Assembly: GCA_026982315.1 (NCBI GenBank)
Contig: JALSHI010000025.1
Location: 1-64,000, forward strand
DNA from: Lysobacterales bacterium
GTDB lineage: Bacteria > Pseudomonadota > Gammaproteobacteria > Xanthomonadales > Marinicellaceae
Reading direction: 5' to 3'
Length of the DNA: 64,000 nucleotides
Of the stretch, positions 55,605 through 64,000 are shown one piece after another. The first letter of the stretch is position 1. Every line of letters starts with the position of its first letter. The notes beneath the pieces were generated by a model. The model was given only the letters and a program-made list of their open reading frames with translations, did no database searches and was not told the origin of the DNA. Position numbers and translations under genes: made by a program.

Positions 55605-57731
55605 ATGCAATGGTTGGCGCGATTACTCTGTTTGATGCTGAGCCTCGGCGGGCTGCCGGAAGCAGGCCATGCTGGTGCGCCGTCCGTCGGGGCCATAGAC
55701 GAAAACAATACGGTGCCGGAGATTCTGGCTTCGTCAGAAAAGCCGGCCAGCCCCGTCTGGTCGGTAGACAGTGTGCGCCTTGGGCCCTCAGTATCGGCTG
55801 CTACATCCGGCAAACACACAGCGATCCCCCAGCAGTCGCATGTCTTGCAGTGGTCAGGTGCCCGCTGGCCATCGTGGGGCTTGTTTTCGCCGCGAGGGAT
55901 GATCGACTGTGCCGGTAACCAGCAGGTTTTTCCGGAAATGAGCTGCCCCAATGGCCACATTCAGGCCGAGCTGATAACAGCGCATAGCCAAGTGACGCTG
56001 GATTATCCGGTTGCCGCCTTCTATAACGCCATTACCGGCCGGTGGCGCGTGACGTTGAACCACTCGGACGGCGGACAATGGCGACTGGAATATGCGCATA
56101 ATAGTGCAGCAGAGGCACGCGTTAACGACTGGCCTGTGCCGGAATTATTGCGATGGTTTGGCATGGACACCGCATCATTTGTGGACGTATTAACAGGTTT
56201 TTTGAACGCCCATTGGCAGGTGATGCCTGTTGACAGTAAAAGTTGGCTCAGAGGGGATTTTTCCCTGCGAAAGATTAACTGGGAAAGCGCTCAAGGGGAC
56301 TGGGTTCTGGCTGATGTGGATATTTCGGCGGCAAGCGTGGTAGCGCCTGGACATCATGTGTCTGGCACCAAGGACAAAAAATGGCGCATTCGTTTTACTC
56401 ACGGCCAGATAACCGCTGGAGAGGCGCTGCTGGGCGATTTTTATTTTGACTGGCAACAGCAACCTCTGGACTGGTCACTTGAGGTATGGCTAACAGCGAC
56501 CGGCCATGTGGAAAAGATGCAAGGCTCAGTAGGTGTTGACGGTGTGTTCATCCTTGATTTTCATGCCGTGAACTTGAATAAGAAAGGGAAGCCGAAAAAC
56601 GGCTTTATCCGCTTTCAGGTGGATAGTCTGGAACGCCTGAACACGTTGTATCTGAAGGATTTTCTGGCACTTAAAGGCTGGGCTGATGCCCGGTTCTTCG
56701 GCAAAATGCACGGTGAACTTCACTGGCGTGACAACCAATGGCACAAGGCGGATATCAGCTTGTCTGATGTGGACATGACGGTGAAGACGAAAAAACTGGC
56801 CACGAAAGCCCTTTCCGGAGAGCTGCACTGGCGCGCTTTCAAGCCTGTGCCACCATCCTGGCTCCATTGGCGACAGATGATGTTGGCAGGCTTGCCGGTT
56901 CAGGCTGCCGGTCTGGGCTTTTTCTTCGCCGGAGACAGTCTCCGATTTCCCGACCGGACGACCTTGCCTGTTTTTGACGGGGCGTTGGTAATCGATCATC
57001 TGTTTATGAGCCGGCTGTTTTCTGCGGCAATTGATGTTGATTTCAGTGGCCGCATTGAACCGATTTCCCTGGCGCTGATTACAGCAAAAATGGGTTGGCC
57101 GGTGATGCAGGGAACCTTGTCCGGTATCATTCCGGGGATGCACAAAAAAGGTGAGCAAATTGCGTTTGACGGCACCATCGATATTTCGGTTTTTGGTGGT
57201 CAACTCAAGGTCAGTCACTTGTCCATGGAGCGGCTGTTCGGGGTGGCACCGGTGATAGCCGCTGACATTGCTTTTGACAAACTGAATCTGCAGAACATCA
57301 CCACCACGTTTGATTTTGGCGAAATCACCGGCCTGGTGGCTGGAACAGTGAACGGTCTGCGAATCACCAATTGGAAAACCGACCGCATGGATGCCGAAAT
57401 TCATTCAGTCAAAAGCCCGGGCGTCAAGCAAACCCTGAGCCAAAAAGCCTTGGATCGAATCAGTTCGTTAGGGGGTGTTCAAGGCGCCATATCACGCTCA
57501 TTTTTGCGATTCTTCAAGCGTTTCCGCTATCATCGTTTGGGCCTGCGTTGCCGTTTGCGGCAAGAGGTCTGTGAAATGGGCGGTATTCGGCCGTTCAAGG
57601 GCGGTTACTTGCTGGTAGAAGGCGGCGGTTTGCCCCGAGTCAATATTATTGGCTATCAGCGATTTATTGACTGGGAAGAGTTTCTCGACCGCTTGCTGAA
57701 CCGGGACTACACCGATGCACAAGTGGAGTAA
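55605..57731 (+). CDS. YdbH-like (AsmA-related) intermembrane lipid-transport protein
   Basis: A 708-residue protein with a short signal/anchor segment (1-22) and a long beta-rich body, as in the AsmA-like proteins that bridge the inner and outer membranes and carry phospholipid. The C-terminal block (about 560-690) is the best match to YdbH: DFGEITGLVAG, RISSLGGVQGAISRSFLRFF, YHRLGLRCRLRQEVCEMGGI and YLLVEGGGLPRVNIIGY. E. coli YdbH works with lipoprotein YnbE and chaperone YdbL; a related lipoprotein is encoded next. The ATG lacks a clear ribosome site. TATCAT (55593-55598) is a possible -10. Confidence 0.78.
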   Translation: MQWLARLLCLMLSLGGLPEAGHAGAPSVGAIDENNTVPEILASSEKPASPVWSVDSVRLGPSVSAATSGKHTAIPQQSHVLQWSGARWPSWGLFSPRGMIDCAGNQQVFPEMSCPNGHIQAELITAHSQVTLDYPVAAFYNAITGRWRVTLNHSDGGQWRLEYAHNSAAEARVNDWPVPELLRWFGMDTASFVDVLTGFLNAHWQVMPVDSKSWLRGDFSLRKINWESAQGDWVLADVDISAASVVAPGHHVSGTKDKKWRIRFTHGQITAGEALLGDFYFDWQQQPLDWSLEVWLTATGHVEKMQGSVGVDGVFILDFHAVNLNKKGKPKNGFIRFQVDSLERLNTLYLKDFLALKGWADARFFGKMHGELHWRDNQWHKADISLSDVDMTVKTKKLATKALSGELHWRAFKPVPPSWLHWRQMMLAGLPVQAAGLGFFFAGDSLRFPDRTTLPVFDGALVIDHLFMSRLFSAAIDVDFSGRIEPISLALITAKMGWPVMQGTLSGIIPGMHKKGEQIAFDGTIDISVFGGQLKVSHLSMERLFGVAPVIAADIAFDKLNLQNITTTFDFGEITGLVAGTVNGLRITNWKTDRMDAEIHSVKSPGVKQTLSQKALDRISSLGGVQGAISRSFLRFFKRFRYHRLGLRCRLRQEVCEMGGIRPFKGGYLLVEGGGLPRVNIIGYQRFIDWEEFLDRLLNRDYTDAQVE

Positions 57732-57835
57732 AAACGAAATCGGCTTGAAAGATTATTTCATGGAAACCATCGGGCGGTTCAGCTGGCGTTGGCAAGCCGC
57801 GTTATAATGGCCCCAAGTGATTCGGGAGAAGAACA

Positions 57836-58477
57836 ATGTCTACGGCAACTCAGTTATATTCACCTGGCGCCACCGTCAAACGTAGCGGCTTCCGCTGGCT
57901 TTTGCTGGGGTTGGCTGCTGCACTGATTAGTGCTTGTGTCACCATCAATGTGTACTTTCCGGCTGCCGAAGCCGCCTCGGCGGCCGGAAAGCTGGTGGAA
58001 GAAATTATTGGCGATGAAGAAAGTGATGCCAGCAAGCATACACCTGCCGGTGAAAACCCGCAAGGCGCATTATGGCCGCGGCTTAACCCGCTTAACTGGC
58101 TGATTCCTGTGGCGCATGCCCGGGCCAATATTGATATTTCCTCGCCAGCCATCAATGAAATCAAACAACGCATGAAGCAGCGTTATGAGCAATACCTGAA
58201 AAAGTGGTTGGATGCGGGTGTGATTGGCTTTAATAATCAGGGGTTTGTGGAAATTCTGGATATGAGCAAGCTGGGCCTGAAAGACCGGCAGCGGGTCAAA
58301 AAAGTGGTGGCGGATGAAAACCGTGACCGCAAGGCGCTGTACCGTGAACTGGCTGTGGCCAATGGCCATCCGGAATGGGAAGAAGAAATTCGCCAGGTGT
58401 TCGTGAAACAATGGATCGCCAAGGCCCACACAGGTTGGCATTATCAAAAGCCGGATGGTTCCTGGGCGGTGAAGTAG
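57836..58477 (+). CDS. Lipoprotein joining a YnbE-like N-terminus to a YdbL (DUF1318) domain
   Basis: A 213-residue lipoprotein with lipobox ISAC and lipidated Cys34. Straight after the Cys comes TINVYFPAAEAASAAGKLVEEI, here split as TINVYFPAAE and AGKLVEEI: a beta strand then helix reminiscent of the short outer-membrane lipoprotein YnbE. A linker (about 65-100) leads to a DUF1318/YdbL domain (about 100-213) with EIKQRMKQRYEQYLK, ADENRDRKALYRELA and GWHYQKPDGSW. In E. coli YnbE and YdbL are separate. The gene lies 104 nt after the YdbH-like gene on the same strand. GGAG precedes the ATG. Confidence 0.75.
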   Translation: MSTATQLYSPGATVKRSGFRWLLLGLAAALISACVTINVYFPAAEAASAAGKLVEEIIGDEESDASKHTPAGENPQGALWPRLNPLNWLIPVAHARANIDISSPAINEIKQRMKQRYEQYLKKWLDAGVIGFNNQGFVEILDMSKLGLKDRQRVKKVVADENRDRKALYRELAVANGHPEWEEEIRQVFVKQWIAKAHTGWHYQKPDGSWAVK

Positions 58478-58546
58478 GTGTTCACCAGTCCTGTGGACTG
58501 GCACAGTACCGCCAGCGCCATTGAGAGGCATGTTTTTGATTGTGAT

Positions 58547-58566
58547 GGCCGGTATAATCGCCGGCC
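58547..58566 (+). promoter_or_regulatory. Hairpin-flanked TATAAT element before rlmD
   Basis: TATAAT (58553-58558) sits in the loop of GGCCGG (58547-58552) and CCGGCC (58561-58566), 43 nt before the rlmD ATG. No good -35 is seen at the right distance. It may act as a promoter -10, or the hairpin plus the following CTCTTTT may be a weak terminator for the upstream gene. Confidence 0.35.
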
Positions 58567-58608
58567 TCTTTTATTGTGAACTTTTTATGACTCATGATGG
58601 AATAACCC

Positions 58609-59949
58609 ATGGCACGAAAACGGATACGTGATCGCGAACCGGTAGAGGTGGAAATTGAAGACCTGAGCCACGATGGTCGCGGCATTGCCCGGGTAGAGAA
58701 AAAAGTGCTGTTTGTCAATGGCGCCTTGCCTGGCGAGCGTGTCATTGCACGTTACATCGGCACCACGCGACAATTCGACGAGGCGCGTGCAGAAACGGTT
58801 CTGCGGGCATCCCCGGACCGGGTGGAGCCCCGTTGCGAGTTTTACGGGGTATGCAATGGCTGCTCCATGATGCATCTGGCGCCGGACAAACAGTTGGTTT
58901 TCAAGGAAAACACCCTGCGCCATAACCTGGAAAAAATCGGCCATGTGCAGCCACAGCAGTGGTTACCGCCGCTATCGGATGCCCAATGGCATTACCGCCG
59001 CCGGGCACGGCTGAGTGTGCGCTATGTCAAAGGTAAGGAGCGTGTGCTGGTGGGTTTTAGGGAAAAGAACGGCCGCTATGTGGCGGATATGACCGCCTGT
59101 TATGTGTTAAAGCCGCCACTGAATACATTGATTGAACCGCTGTCTGAACTCATTGGCAGTTTGCGGATTCGCCAGCACATTGCACAAGTGGAAGCATCGG
59201 TTGGCGAGGCGGATACAGCCCTTATTTTCCGCCACCTGAAACCGGTCAACGAAGCAGACAGGCAGAAGCTGCTGGCCTTTGCGGAACAACATTCGGTGCG
59301 CATATTCCTGCAACCCAAGGGGCCTGCCACTGTGCATGAAATCACCACCGGGCAGCAACCCTTGTTCTTTACCTTTCCCGAGGACAATATCCGCCTGGAA
59401 TTTGAGCCGGGGGATTTTATCCAAGTCAACGAAGGAATGAACCGGAAGATGTTGCAGCGGGTCAAGGATTTACTGGATATCCAGCCGGATGACCATATTC
59501 TCGACCTGTTTTGTGGCTTGGGCAACTTTACCGTGCCGCTGGCTCGTCATGTGGCGGCGGTGACTGGTGTGGAAGGCGATGCCGGCTTGATTCGCCGCGC
59601 CCGCAAAAACGCGGAAATCAATGCTTTGGACAATGTGGATTTTCATGTGGCGGATCTGCGTCAGGACCACAGTGGCGCAGACTGGATGCAGCGCACTTAT
59701 GACAAAGTGCTGATTGACCCACCGCGGAGCGGCGCCTGGGAAGCGTTGCCACTGATTGCACAAACAGGCGCTGAAACCGTGGTTTATGTTTCCTGCCATC
59801 CGGCCTCGCTGGCGCGGGATGCCGGCCGGTTGGTGAATGAGTTGGGTTATACGCTGGTGTCCGCCGGTGTGATGGATATGTTTCCGCACACATCGCATGT
59901 GGAATCCATCGCCTTGTTTCGCAAAAACCGGTCTCACAAACGTCCGTGA
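58609..59949 (+). CDS. rlmD: 23S rRNA (uracil(1939)-C(5))-methyltransferase RlmD
   Basis: Methylates U1939 of 23S rRNA with S-adenosylmethionine. The 446-residue protein has an N-terminal TRAM domain (about 10-65), an Fe-S cluster site (C76, C82, C85 and C164), the SAM motif ILDLFCGLGNFT, DPPRSG and the nucleophile C396 in YVSCHPASLARD. The cluster and length mark RlmD rather than TrmA or RlmC. It is followed by ampE after 45 nt. Confidence 0.95.
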   Translation: MARKRIRDREPVEVEIEDLSHDGRGIARVEKKVLFVNGALPGERVIARYIGTTRQFDEARAETVLRASPDRVEPRCEFYGVCNGCSMMHLAPDKQLVFKENTLRHNLEKIGHVQPQQWLPPLSDAQWHYRRRARLSVRYVKGKERVLVGFREKNGRYVADMTACYVLKPPLNTLIEPLSELIGSLRIRQHIAQVEASVGEADTALIFRHLKPVNEADRQKLLAFAEQHSVRIFLQPKGPATVHEITTGQQPLFFTFPEDNIRLEFEPGDFIQVNEGMNRKMLQRVKDLLDIQPDDHILDLFCGLGNFTVPLARHVAAVTGVEGDAGLIRRARKNAEINALDNVDFHVADLRQDHSGADWMQRTYDKVLIDPPRSGAWEALPLIAQTGAETVVYVSCHPASLARDAGRLVNELGYTLVSAGVMDMFPHTSHVESIALFRKNRSHKRP

Positions 59950-59994
59950 GCCTGTTCAGCGAGTGTCAGGCATGCTTGTGTTAAAATTCCCGCC

Positions 59995-60867
59995 ATGAAA
60001 CTGCTAGTCTTGTTAACCGCTTTTGTCCTGAGTCATTATGTGCCGGGCATCGGCCGCTTACGGCTTTTTGGCTGGTATCGCTGGTGGGTCAACACAATGA
60101 TTCAGTTAGCGCCGGGTATGCCCGGAGAGTGGCTGGTGCTGTTGATTGTAGGCCTTCCGACTGTTGTCATTTCCGCTTTCTTGGGGTGGTTGACCGGAGA
60201 CAATCACCTTTTGCAGATGCTGGTTTCCACAGTGGTTCTGGTCTGGTGCCTTGGCCCTGAAAGCGTCGAACAAGAAGTGAAGGCGATGCAAAAGCGTGCC
60301 GAGGCCGCGGGCAAAAACTCACGTGCACAGGCGGAGGGCAGCAACGACAATTCGGACATTCAACTGCGACAGGGGCGCGATCCGGTCACACAGCGCTTCA
60401 GTATTGCGGAATTCAACGCGGTGGATCAGGTCACCCAGGCCACACTGGAGCGTTGGTTCGCGGTTTTTTTCTGGTACTTGCTGCTGGGTGTGGGTGGTGC
60501 GCTGCTATATCGGCTCGCAGAGCGACTGGTTCATTATAAAATCCCGGAACATACCCGGCAGGCGGCTGCCACACTCAAGCTGATTCTGGAATACCCGGTA
60601 TCCTGGTTGATGGTGTTAGCGCTGGCGGTGGTGAGTGATTTTGAGAAAATATGGGAAATCAAAAAGCGTTATCTGAACTGGGAGAACATTCGCCACCTTG
60701 AGCAGAAATTCCTGTATCAAAGCATGGAATTTGCGGTCGCCAACTGCCTGGGCGGGGATGACCCGGATTGTCAGGTGTCATTGCTTGAGCGTGTTCGCCG
60801 GTTGACCTGGCGTATGTTGGTGGTGTGGTTTGTGTTGTTGTCGTTGCTGGTTATTGCCGGTTTTTAG
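59995..60867 (+). CDS. ampE: AmpE-like inner-membrane protein
   Basis: A 290-residue membrane protein of the AmpE (CobD/CbiB-related) family, with hydrophobic segments near 40-66, 68-86, 155-175, 195-215 and 270-289. Conserved blocks are QRFSIAEFNAVDQ, WFAVFFWYLLLGVGGALLYR and LEYPVSWLMVLALAVV. AmpE is known in enterobacteria as an unessential membrane partner in beta-lactamase induction; its molecular role is unclear. The usual neighbour ampD is absent here. It lies between rlmD and the DUF4124 gene. The ATG has no clear ribosome site. Confidence 0.82.
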   Translation: MKLLVLLTAFVLSHYVPGIGRLRLFGWYRWWVNTMIQLAPGMPGEWLVLLIVGLPTVVISAFLGWLTGDNHLLQMLVSTVVLVWCLGPESVEQEVKAMQKRAEAAGKNSRAQAEGSNDNSDIQLRQGRDPVTQRFSIAEFNAVDQVTQATLERWFAVFFWYLLLGVGGALLYRLAERLVHYKIPEHTRQAAATLKLILEYPVSWLMVLALAVVSDFEKIWEIKKRYLNWENIRHLEQKFLYQSMEFAVANCLGGDDPDCQVSLLERVRRLTWRMLVVWFVLLSLLVIAGF

Positions 60868-60932
60868 CGTGAGTTGTGAGAAAAGCGATCGGTCATCGAG
60901 ACGTTTTATCAAAGTTTGATGAGGAATTTGTC

Positions 60933-61577
60933 ATGAGCAAAAAAACAATAATCCTGTGGCTTTCACTGGCTCTGCTGGCCACCCCTGCGGCCATGGCAAA
61001 AAAGCTCTATCGCTGGGTTGATGAGGATGGCAAGGTTCATTACAGCGACCAGATACCACCGGACCAGGTCAAGGCGGCGCATGAAAAGCTGAATGCGCAA
61101 GGCGTGGTGGTGGACAAAGTGGCCAGGGCGAAAACCCCCGAGGAGTTGGAGGCTGAAAGAAAACGCAAGGCAGCTGAAGAAAAAGCCCGGCAACTGGCCG
61201 AACAACAGCGCAAAGAGCGTGAAAAAATTCTGAAAATTTATGGCAGTGAGGCGGAAATCATGCGCTTGCGTGATGAGCGCAAGGCGGCTTTGGACCGCAA
61301 TATCGAAACGGCCCAGGCTAATTTGTCACTGCAACAGCGAAATCTGACTGACTTGCTCAAACGGGCGGCCGATCGCGAGCGTAGCGGAAAAGTGGTGTCC
61401 GAGGCGTTTTTGTCCCAAATTGAAACGGTGCGGGAGCAAATTGCCTATCAGCAGAAATATATTGAGAAAAAACAAAAGGAAAAAGCCGATTTGATGGCCC
61501 GCTTTGACAAGGACTTGGCGCTTTATCGTGAAATTATGGCCATGCGCCACGGCAAGGCCAAAGACAACAGCGAATAA
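60933..61577 (+). CDS. DUF4124 domain protein with long coiled coil
   Basis: A 214-residue exported protein. A signal peptide ends near AMA-K (about residue 22), followed at once by the DUF4124 domain (about 22-58, KLYRWVDEDGKVHYSDQIPP), and then by a charged coiled coil (about 80-205) rich in Lys, Glu and Arg. The family is common in gammaproteobacteria and has no known function. The ATG at 60933 has GAGGAA upstream (60921-60926). It is 65 nt after ampE and converges on the ABC transporter gene. Confidence 0.85.
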   Translation: MSKKTIILWLSLALLATPAAMAKKLYRWVDEDGKVHYSDQIPPDQVKAAHEKLNAQGVVVDKVARAKTPEELEAERKRKAAEEKARQLAEQQRKEREKILKIYGSEAEIMRLRDERKAALDRNIETAQANLSLQQRNLTDLLKRAADRERSGKVVSEAFLSQIETVREQIAYQQKYIEKKQKEKADLMARFDKDLALYREIMAMRHGKAKDNSE

Positions 61578-61592
61578 AAAAGAGGACGATAA

Positions 61593-63428
61593 CTATAGAG
61601 CCTGGGGTGGTTCGCCCGCGGCTAACTGGCCGGTTTGCACGCGCCACAGCTTTGCATAAATGCCGTTGGTCTTGTTGATAAGTTCTGTGTGAGTGCCGGT
61701 TTCAACAATTCTCCCGTGGTCCAGGACCACGATATTGTCGGCGCCGACCACAGTAGACAGGCGATGTGCGATGATAATCACCGTGCGGTTTTTGGCGATT
61801 TTGGCCATGGAACGCTGAATGGCCGCCTCGGTATCATTATCCACGGCCGATGTGGCTTCATCGAGTACCAAGACTGGTGGGTCTTTTAGAATCGCCCGGG
61901 CAATGGACAGGCGCTGCCTTTGCCCGCCAGACAAACGAATCCCGCGCTCTCCGACGATGGTATCGTAGCCTTGGGGCAAGGCGGCGATGAAATCATGGGC
62001 TTCGGCCAGCCGGGCGGCTTTTTCGATTGCTGCGTCATCCGCCTCCGGTTTGCCATAGGCGATATTGTCGCGCACGCTGCCGTCAAACAGGTAAATGTCC
62101 TGGCTCACCAGGCCGATTTGTTCCCGCAGATTATCCAAACAAATATCCTGAATATTGTGTCCGTCCATGTAAATTGCGCCTTGCTGTGGTTGATAGAAGC
62201 GCAATAACAGTTTGACCAATGTGCTTTTCCCCGATCCGGTTTGGCCCACCAACGCAACGGTTTTTCCGACCGGAATATGCAGGCTGATATTATCCAGTAC
62301 CGGAATTCCCGCAGATTGTTCGTAAGCAAAGGAGACCCCGGAAAATTCCACATTTCCTTGCACGGTCGTGCGGATGCAGTCGCGGTCATCCCGGTTTTCC
62401 GGTTCCCCTTCAATCAGGTTCAGCACGCGGCGGGCGGAAGCCATGGCGCGCTCATACAAGTCCATGGTCACCGCCAGGTTGGTAAATGGCCAGAGCAGGC
62501 GCTGGGTCAAAAAAACCAATACGCCGTAGGCGCCGACATTCAAGCGGCCAGCCAGGACATCAAGCCCGCCAATCACAAAAGTGGCGAGAAAACCGGCAAG
62601 AATGGCCATGCGAATAATGGGAATGAAAGCTGAAGAAATGGCAATGGCTTTGGCATTGGCGCGGCTGTAGGCCGAGGATACGGTTTCCAGTTGACGGAGT
62701 TCATGTTCTTCGCGGGTAAAGCTTTTAATGGTGGCGATACCGGCGATATTGTTGCTGATGGTTTTGGCCAGCCGCCCGGCCAGGTCACGCACCCGGGCAT
62801 AGCGGGGCTGGGCTTTTTTCTGAAACCAGAATGCCCCGGCAATAATAGCCGGAATGGGCGCAAAGGCCAGCAATGCCAGTTTTGGAGAAACATAAAAAAA
62901 CACCGAGCCGACGCCGATCACAGCGGTTAAGACTTGAATCAGATCATTGGCACCGCCATTGAGAAAGCGTTCCAATTGATTGATATCATCATTGAGAATC
63001 GCCGTCAGATTGCCTGAGGACTGAGACTCGAAAAAGGCCATGCTGCGTTTTTGTAAATGACGCCAGGCGTCCAGACGTAAGCGATGCTGCAACTCCTGAG
63101 CCAGATTGCGCCACTTTATGGCATACAAATACTGAAAAACAGACTCGCCCAGCCAGATTAGAAAGGTCAGTCCGGCCAGAAAAAACAATTGCTGCTGTGG
63201 ATTCGTGATGCCAAATCGCGCCAGAAATGAATCTTCCTGCCGAACCACCACATCAATGGCCATGCCAATCAGAATTTCCGGCATGATGTCAAAGAGCTTG
63301 TTAAGCACGGAATACAGGCTGGCCAGCGCCACCTGTTTTTTCAGGTCGCCGGCGTAACGCAACAATCGGCGCAAGGGATGATTAGCCGCGGTTTCAGCAA
63401 GATGCGCGCTGATAGCAGGTGAGTTCAT
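61593..63428 (-). CDS. ABC exporter, fused permease and ATPase
   Basis: A 611-residue type IV (MsbA-like) ABC half-transporter. Six membrane helices (about 30-325) precede the ATPase domain with Walker A GQTGSGKSTLVKL, signature LSGGQRQRLSIARAI and Walker B VLVLDEATSAVD with a following H-loop. Sequence and length fit a lipid or drug exporter, but the substrate is not evident, and the lipid A flippase motifs specific to MsbA are not clear. It overlaps the DUF3301 gene by 4 nt and is transcribed after it. Confidence 0.88.
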   Translation of the reverse strand: MNSPAISAHLAETAANHPLRRLLRYAGDLKKQVALASLYSVLNKLFDIMPEILIGMAIDVVVRQEDSFLARFGITNPQQQLFFLAGLTFLIWLGESVFQYLYAIKWRNLAQELQHRLRLDAWRHLQKRSMAFFESQSSGNLTAILNDDINQLERFLNGGANDLIQVLTAVIGVGSVFFYVSPKLALLAFAPIPAIIAGAFWFQKKAQPRYARVRDLAGRLAKTISNNIAGIATIKSFTREEHELRQLETVSSAYSRANAKAIAISSAFIPIIRMAILAGFLATFVIGGLDVLAGRLNVGAYGVLVFLTQRLLWPFTNLAVTMDLYERAMASARRVLNLIEGEPENRDDRDCIRTTVQGNVEFSGVSFAYEQSAGIPVLDNISLHIPVGKTVALVGQTGSGKSTLVKLLLRFYQPQQGAIYMDGHNIQDICLDNLREQIGLVSQDIYLFDGSVRDNIAYGKPEADDAAIEKAARLAEAHDFIAALPQGYDTIVGERGIRLSGGQRQRLSIARAILKDPPVLVLDEATSAVDNDTEAAIQRSMAKIAKNRTVIIIAHRLSTVVGADNIVVLDHGRIVETGTHTELINKTNGIYAKLWRVQTGQLAAGEPPQAL

Positions 63429-63745
63429 GGATTAATCTGCTCCATATGATCGGGATACCAGAATTGCACGTCCTGGATGCGCGTGCCCAGCATGTGGATG
63501 CTGCCCGGATAGCGTTGGTGGCCATCCACGGTGAACTCAAAAGACCAGCGCCGCTGCCACTGCAATCGGTTGCCGCGCCACAAGGGCTTTAGTTGTTTCA
63601 GTGCCACGCTGTCATCAAGAAAGAGCACACCCTGTTTTGCCGCCATGCGTTTGGCCATGTGACGGGCTTTTTCCCGCGCCTGGGCCTGGTGCAGCCAGAA
63701 CCAGAACAGCAGACCGGCCAGTAAAAGCAGATTCAGTTCAGTCAT
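63425..63745 (-). CDS. DUF3301 family membrane protein
   Basis: A 106-residue protein with one N-terminal membrane helix (about 3-20, LNLLLLAGLLFWFWL) and a conserved cytoplasmic segment: QAREKARHMAKR, LDDSVALKQL and WSFEFTVDGHQRYPG. The family is found in gammaproteobacteria and has no known function. It overlaps the ABC exporter by 4 nt. Confidence 0.85.
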   Translation of the reverse strand: MTELNLLLLAGLLFWFWLHQAQAREKARHMAKRMAAKQGVLFLDDSVALKQLKPLWRGNRLQWQRRWSFEFTVDGHQRYPGSIHMLGTRIQDVQFWYPDHMEQINP

Positions 63746-63805
63746 TGGGGTATTTTATCGGTTTTGTCATGGCGCCTGGTTATTTCTGTTAGCACATTGT
63801 CAGTT

Positions 63806-64000
63806 TTAAATTGCGCTGAGACTGCCATGACGCCAAAAAATGGCAGTCACAATGGTGATAACGGCAACGCCAATCAGGTTAAGCATTACTCCGGTTTTCA
63901 TCATGGCTTGTATCGGCACCTTGCCGCTGCTGAATACAATGGCATTGGGCGGTGTGGCGACAGGCATCATAAAAGCAAAGCTGGCACTGATGGTGGCAGG
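63806..64000 (-). CDS. DASS/SLC13 anion:sodium symporter, C-terminal end (cut by window edge)
   Basis: The last 64 residues and stop codon of a membrane transporter whose start lies outside the window. The sequence FAFMMPVATPPNAIVFSSG is the C-terminal signature of the divalent anion:sodium symporter family, which takes up dicarboxylates, sulfate or similar anions. A helix (GVMLNLIGVAVITIVTAIF) ends the protein. This is a different branch from the RCK-containing permease at 13.6 kb. Confidence 0.85.
   Translation of the reverse strand, partial: PATISASFAFMMPVATPPNAIVFSSGKVPIQAMMKTGVMLNLIGVAVITIVTAIFWRHGSLSAI

Noticed and set aside
56526-57404. 292-aa minus-strand reading frame
   Set aside because: Antisense to the YdbH-like gene, whose C-terminal motifs are conserved.

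Overview
This is a dense block of chromosomal housekeeping genes from a Calvin-cycle-capable proteobacterium, most likely a gammaproteobacterium. Clues are HflD, MnmA, RlmD, AmpE, NudJ, a YdbH-type protein, RibB with a degenerate GTP cyclohydrolase half, and the pst-phoU-phoB-phoR order. A form II RuBisCO (cbbM) with divergent cbbR and a contiguous set of Calvin genes points to autotrophy. A phasin, a PHA-system protein, a PPK2-type kinase and a complete Pho/Pst locus point to storage of carbon and phosphate. I see no prophage, insertion sequence, CRISPR array, toxin-antitoxin pair or defence island.

Layout. 1-2.5 kb: ZIP metal transporter and a lipoprotein metallophosphatase. 2.5-7.8 kb: RNase D, then the riboflavin run ribD-ribE-ribB-ribH-ribA; RibB carries a dead GTP cyclohydrolase domain and a separate RibA supplies the activity. 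8-17.6 kb: thioredoxin-like protein, ParE, a large secreted protein with a -IFMHGFES tail, an SLC13/RCK permease and a glutamate-cysteine-ligase-like protein fused to CBS domains. 17.7-25 kb: tRNA-Ser(UGA), PrxQ-type peroxiredoxin, PHA-system protein, PPK2, aconitase, HflD, MnmA and NudJ. 25-37.5 kb (minus strand): cbbM-tkt-fba-cbbY-prk, followed after only 30 nt by modA-modB-modC-amgK-murU-nhaC, whose later genes overlap one another. 37.6-40 kb: cbbR, a lysine-rich phasin and a 192-bp tandem repeat.

40-49 kb is a phosphate-starvation region: a porin with its own Pho box, then pstS-pstC-pstA-pstB-phoU-phoB-phoR behind a second Pho box, with a hairpin between pstS and pstC. 49.7-64 kb: ETF subunits, a double-FHA membrane protein, a TPR-Asp/Asn hydroxylase, PdxJ, an orphan REC-Hpt protein, a YdbH-like protein with a lipoprotein that joins YnbE-like and YdbL-like parts, RlmD, AmpE, a DUF4124 protein, an ABC exporter, a DUF3301 protein and the C-terminal end of a DASS transporter cut by the window edge.

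The genes form several working sets: CO2 fixation with its regulator; phosphate uptake, sensing and probable polyphosphate use; PHA granule proteins; riboflavin synthesis; MurNAc recycling (AmgK, MurU); and envelope lipid traffic (YdbH/YdbL). All functions are assigned from recognised motifs and family knowledge, with no database search. The parts I find least ordinary are the secreted -GFES protein, the SLC13-RCK plus GCS2-CBS pair, the YnbE/YdbL fusion, the mod-amgK-murU-nhaC operon and the 192-bp repeat.
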